Positions 61,384 to 64,000 of a DNA stretch of 64,000 nt are shown one piece after another (position 1 is the first letter of the stretch; the number at the start of each line of letters is the position of its first letter). This DNA comes from an uncultured Gemmatimonadota bacterium (GTDB lineage Bacteria > Gemmatimonadota > Gemmatimonadetes > Gemmatimonadales > Gemmatimonadaceae). The notes beneath the pieces are model-generated. The model saw only the letters and a program-made list of their open reading frames with translations. It did not search any database and was not told the origin of the DNA. The stretch is taken from contig CADEFN010000001.1 in the NCBI GenBank assembly GCA_902826615.1, positions 310,001 to 374,000 on the forward strand, in the 5' to 3' direction. Position numbers and translations under genes: made by a program.

Positions 61384-63288
61384 TCATGGTGCCCTGGCTG
61401 CGCCGCCGGCGGGCACGACCGACAACACAACCGCTGAGCGGTGGAGCGGACCATGGTGGATGGACGTGTGCGCCGTGATCGGGTCCTTCTCGTTGTAGTT
61501 GGGGCCGCCCGTGTTGAGGTTCCGCTCGTACACCGGGAATGAGCTGCTGACAATCGAGATGCGGATGCGATGACCCGCTTGAAAAGTGTTGCTGGTCACG
61601 AGGGGCGGCATTTCGACCTGATACGTCTTCCCGGCCTCCATGAACACCGGCGCATCGTAGCCATTGCGCCAGCGCAAACGGAGCGCCTGCTCGTCAAGAT
61701 TGAAGGCTTTTCCGTCGGGGTGGACGTCGACGAGTTTCACCATGAGATCGGTGTCCTTCACGTCAGACGACACATGCAGCGTGACCTTCACCGGCCCCGT
61801 CACATCCATCGCCGCGGTGAGCGGCTCGGACGTGTAGACCAGGACATCGGGCCGCGATTGCATCTTTGACTGATCGAATGAGCCCGGCACTGCGGCGCTG
61901 AAGCAGCAGACTTGTCCACCCACGCTGGGTGTGGGATTGAGGGGATCGTAGGTGTAGGTGTCCTTCGTCAGCCGTTTAGGGGGCTGCAGGACGAGACGCC
62001 CATTGCCGTTGAGCGTATTGGCGCTGCCATCGCTGTCGAGGTAGAAAGTCGTGGGACGCGCCTCGCGGGGCGGCCATGCGTCGTACATGCGCCAGGATTT
62101 CGCCCCCATGTTGTACACCCGCACCTTCGGCTCCTTCTCGATGCCGTTGTCGAGGCCTTTGAGCCAGCGATCGTACCAGCGGACCAGGAAGCCCGTGTAG
62201 TCAAAGCGCGCATCACCCATGTCACGCTCGCCCACCACGGTGTGCTCGGTCTCCATGCGCCCCATCATGCAGTGCGCTGTTGGGGCGATGATCATGAAGG
62301 TGTTGTCGCGGGCGAGCTGTGTGGCGGCGTTCTTTGTCTGATACTCGAACATGGCCATGTTCGGCCCGGTGGACACGTCGTACCAGGCATTGATGTACAG
62401 CGCCGGCGCTCCATTGCGGTCGCCCTCATTGCCGAACTCGATGGTCTTCCAGCGCGGGTCGTTCATCGGCCACGTGAGGAAGTCGTCCAGGTCACTCGGC
62501 GCAGACCCGATGTCGCGGTTGATGCGATTGACCGGGAGTGTCCAGACCACCGAGTCGAAGTTCACACGGGAAATCGTCTCTGGCTCCAGGTTCCACGCCT
62601 TGTTGATGCGCAACATCTGCTCACGAGTGAGCCCGGCGGGAAACGAGGGTTTGTACTTGTAGCCCGAGCCGTGATACCAGGACAGCCAGAGATTCTGGAA
62701 GACGCCACCGCGAAAGTGATTCCCCATTTCGTTGTACGGTCCCATGCGGCCGATTCCGGCACCCGCACTGCGTGGCACTGCGGCCGCGAAGGCGGGATGA
62801 TGCATGGCGTTCATCCGGTGCTGTTCTTCGGCGCTCGACGAACATCCTAGCGCGCCGATTTTGCCGTTGGACCACGACTGTTTCGAGAGCCAGTCGATGG
62901 TGTCGTACGAGTCGGGGCCTGAACCGCCCAGGTAGGTGTAGGTGCCCTCGGAGAAGTAGCGACCACGGACGTTCACATACGCAAGCGCGTAGCCGTTCTC
63001 CAGGAAGGCCTGGTTTTCGGCAATGGCTGCATTAAACAGGTAGGGGTAGAAGGTGAGAATCGTGGGGAGATTCTGACGCGGCCGGTTCTTGGGGAAGTAG
63101 AGCGAGGCGTTGAGACGTACCCCGTCGCGCATGGGGATGCGCACCATGTCTTCCCGATCGACCTGTGTGGCAAAGTACTGCGCCACCGGATTGGGACGCT
63201 CTTGAGCCGCTGCCGTTGGTGCGGCGATGGCGATCAGGCCCACGCATCCGATGATGCGCGCGGGAAGACAGCGGGCGAAAGGCAGCAT
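61384..63288 (-). CDS. CocE/NonD family alpha/beta hydrolase (peptidase S15 type), exported
   Basis: 634 residues with a signal peptide (IGCVGLIAIAAPTAAAQ). S15/CocE domains: IPMRDGVRLNASLYFPK, NVRGRYFSEG, SYDTIDWLSKQSWSNGKIGALGCSSSAEEQ (the nucleophile Ser in GxSxS), then a C-terminal jelly-roll (XPD domain) with HIRISIVSSSFP-like text. Probably a secreted acyl-peptidase or esterase: Pro-specific dipeptidase or ester/amide hydrolase activity is known in the family. Converges on the TPR gene. Confidence 0.9.
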   Translation of the reverse strand: MLPFARCLPARIIGCVGLIAIAAPTAAAQERPNPVAQYFATQVDREDMVRIPMRDGVRLNASLYFPKNRPRQNLPTILTFYPYLFNAAIAENQAFLENGYALAYVNVRGRYFSEGTYTYLGGSGPDSYDTIDWLSKQSWSNGKIGALGCSSSAEEQHRMNAMHHPAFAAAVPRSAGAGIGRMGPYNEMGNHFRGGVFQNLWLSWYHGSGYKYKPSFPAGLTREQMLRINKAWNLEPETISRVNFDSVVWTLPVNRINRDIGSAPSDLDDFLTWPMNDPRWKTIEFGNEGDRNGAPALYINAWYDVSTGPNMAMFEYQTKNAATQLARDNTFMIIAPTAHCMMGRMETEHTVVGERDMGDARFDYTGFLVRWYDRWLKGLDNGIEKEPKVRVYNMGAKSWRMYDAWPPREARPTTFYLDSDGSANTLNGNGRLVLQPPKRLTKDTYTYDPLNPTPSVGGQVCCFSAAVPGSFDQSKMQSRPDVLVYTSEPLTAAMDVTGPVKVTLHVSSDVKDTDLMVKLVDVHPDGKAFNLDEQALRLRWRNGYDAPVFMEAGKTYQVEMPPLVTSNTFQAGHRIRISIVSSSFPVYERNLNTGGPNYNEKDPITAHTSIHHGPLHRSAVVLSVVPAGGAARAP

Positions 63289-63429
63289 CGAGATCTCTCA
63301 CATGGCCAAGGTCAGCGGGAGAAGCAACGACCGGAGTGACCCCTCGGCAAGTCGGGGGCGTGACGGCAGCGCTCCTGTGCCCTTGGCGGCGGCGCGCGCG
63401 TCTTTCTGGAGAACCCCAGGGGAGACGTC

Positions 63430-63852
63430 ATGAGCACCGTGTTGTGGGCAAACGTGCTGGAGGGAGGAAATGTCCGGTCGGATCAGGTCGATCGCTACGC
63501 GCTGTACAAGCACGGTGAGAAGCTCGACTCGATTACCCGATCGCTCGGCCTTCCCTCATTTCTCGGCATCTGTGACACCACCGATGCGCGCTTCAACACG
63601 AGCGACGACGACCTGCCCCCCGGAGTGGAGTCGACGAGCGAGGTGATGGCCAGGGAAGGCGTCTGGATGGACGCCGCCAGCGCCGCCGGCTACCTCGGAA
63701 AAATCCTCGCCCACGTGCGTGAACAGAAAACACGCTTCGGATTGCTCAGTAACCAGCACGACGAGGTCGTACAGGAGCTCACTGAGGTCAGCGAGTTCGT
63801 GACGCAACATGCCGGCGCGGCCGAGAAGTTCAACTTTTCGGTGGTCATGTAA
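63430..63852 (+). CDS. Conserved hypothetical protein
   Basis: 140 residues from ATG 63430, with a GGGGAG run about six bases upstream. Soluble, acidic protein: VLWANVLEGGNVRSDQVDRYALYKHGEKLD, then SFLGICDTTDARFN and a helical C-terminal half. No known motif or signal. Possibly co-transcribed with the DUF1905 gene 52 bases later. Confidence 0.65.
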   Translation: MSTVLWANVLEGGNVRSDQVDRYALYKHGEKLDSITRSLGLPSFLGICDTTDARFNTSDDDLPPGVESTSEVMAREGVWMDAASAAGYLGKILAHVREQKTRFGLLSNQHDEVVQELTEVSEFVTQHAGAAEKFNFSVVM

Positions 63853-63904
63853 TGTCTGCGGGCAGTTGAAGGGGCGGCTTTCCCCCTGAAGATTTCCGCG
63901 TGAG

Positions 63905-64000
63905 ATGAGCGCACGCCGGAAGTCATCAACGGAATCACCGGCCCACGGGGTCACCTTCAAGGCCGTCCTGTTTCGGTATCCCGGCAAGGGAGGGTGGCAT
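63905..64000 (+). CDS. DUF1905-domain protein, 3' truncated by window end
   Basis: Only 32 codons from ATG 63905 are visible. After a basic start, TFKAVLFRYPGKGGWH matches the DUF1905 N-terminus (F.A.L.RYPGKGGW). DUF1905 proteins are small and often come with a YdeI-type domain; function unknown. The gene runs past the window. Confidence 0.7.
   Translation, partial: MSARRKSSTESPAHGVTFKAVLFRYPGKGGWH

Noticed and set aside
1-64000. CRISPR arrays, insertion sequences, prophage or tRNA genes
   Set aside because: No regularly spaced direct repeats, transposase or integrase motifs, or tRNA cloverleafs were seen on reading the window, though tRNA absence would need a dedicated scan.

Overview
The window is high-GC bacterial chromosome with no plasmid, phage or insertion-sequence content that I can see. 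It spans the replication-origin neighbourhood: dnaN and dnaA (minus strand) sit back to back with rpmH-rnpA-yidD-yidC-mnmE (plus strand), mnmG and parA-parB with two parS sites lie about 25 kb to the left, and the RNase P RNA gene is just left of dnaN. Gene content (DUF5117/DUF4953-type metalloprotease, GWxTD protein, many lipoproteins, soluble Hanks-type kinase, Gram-negative TonB-like and SPOR proteins, type IV pilin) and protein style make me think of Gemmatimonadota. That assignment is inference from recognition, not proof.

Layout, left to right. 1-10 kb: end of a zinc metalloprotease, terC, an ABC-F ATPase, a cysteine-less ArsC-like protein, a frameshifted alpha/beta hydrolase, two small proteins, mnmG and a GT39-like membrane protein. 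10.1-13 kb: parS, parA, parB and bactofilin, a chromosome-segregation and cytoskeleton block. 13-19.4 kb: a translationally coupled BMP-type (nucleoside-like) ABC importer operon that also carries a Nif3-like gene and an MFS gene. 19.4-31.4 kb: lipoproteins, an MFS exporter, an acyltransferase, a type IV pilin, DNA polymerase I, a cold-shock gene with clear promoter and terminator, a GWxTD lipoprotein, a kinase-pyrE pair and an AraC-type regulator. 31.4-39.3 kb: rnpB, a lipoprotein, dnaN, candidate oriC, dnaA, rpmH, rnpA, yidD, yidC, mnmE. 39.3-47 kb: a DUF2268 protease, upp, a beta-CASP nuclease, an ElyC/SanA-like protein, an M16 peptidase pair and a NUDIX hydrolase. 47-55.4 kb: an ECF sigma / anti-sigma pair, then holA-SPOR-mutS-lipoprotein-ddl-QueE-like as one tight cluster. 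55.5-64 kb: rhomboid, queF, M28 peptidase, a two-domain RluA-family synthase, a TPR protein, a CocE/S15 hydrolase and two small proteins, the last cut by the window end.

Operons are tightly packed with many ATGA/GTGA overlaps. All nine convergent gene junctions are between -4 and 26 bp long and none has a recognisable hairpin terminator. Base composition seems to change near 33-35 kb (C-rich plus strand to the left, G-rich to the right), as expected for oriC.

The least explained signal is a dispersed octamer, CGTTAGGC. It recurs 19 times (21 for the inner heptamer GTTAGGC), forces the rare leucine codon TTA at Leu-Gly pairs, and supplies the TAG stop of five genes. Other points worth a look: a terC gene apparently starting at ATT, a DNA polymerase I without proofreading residues, a QueE-like protein without its iron-sulfur cysteines near an insertion-bearing QueF, an orphan minus-strand terminator, and probable leaderless promoters.
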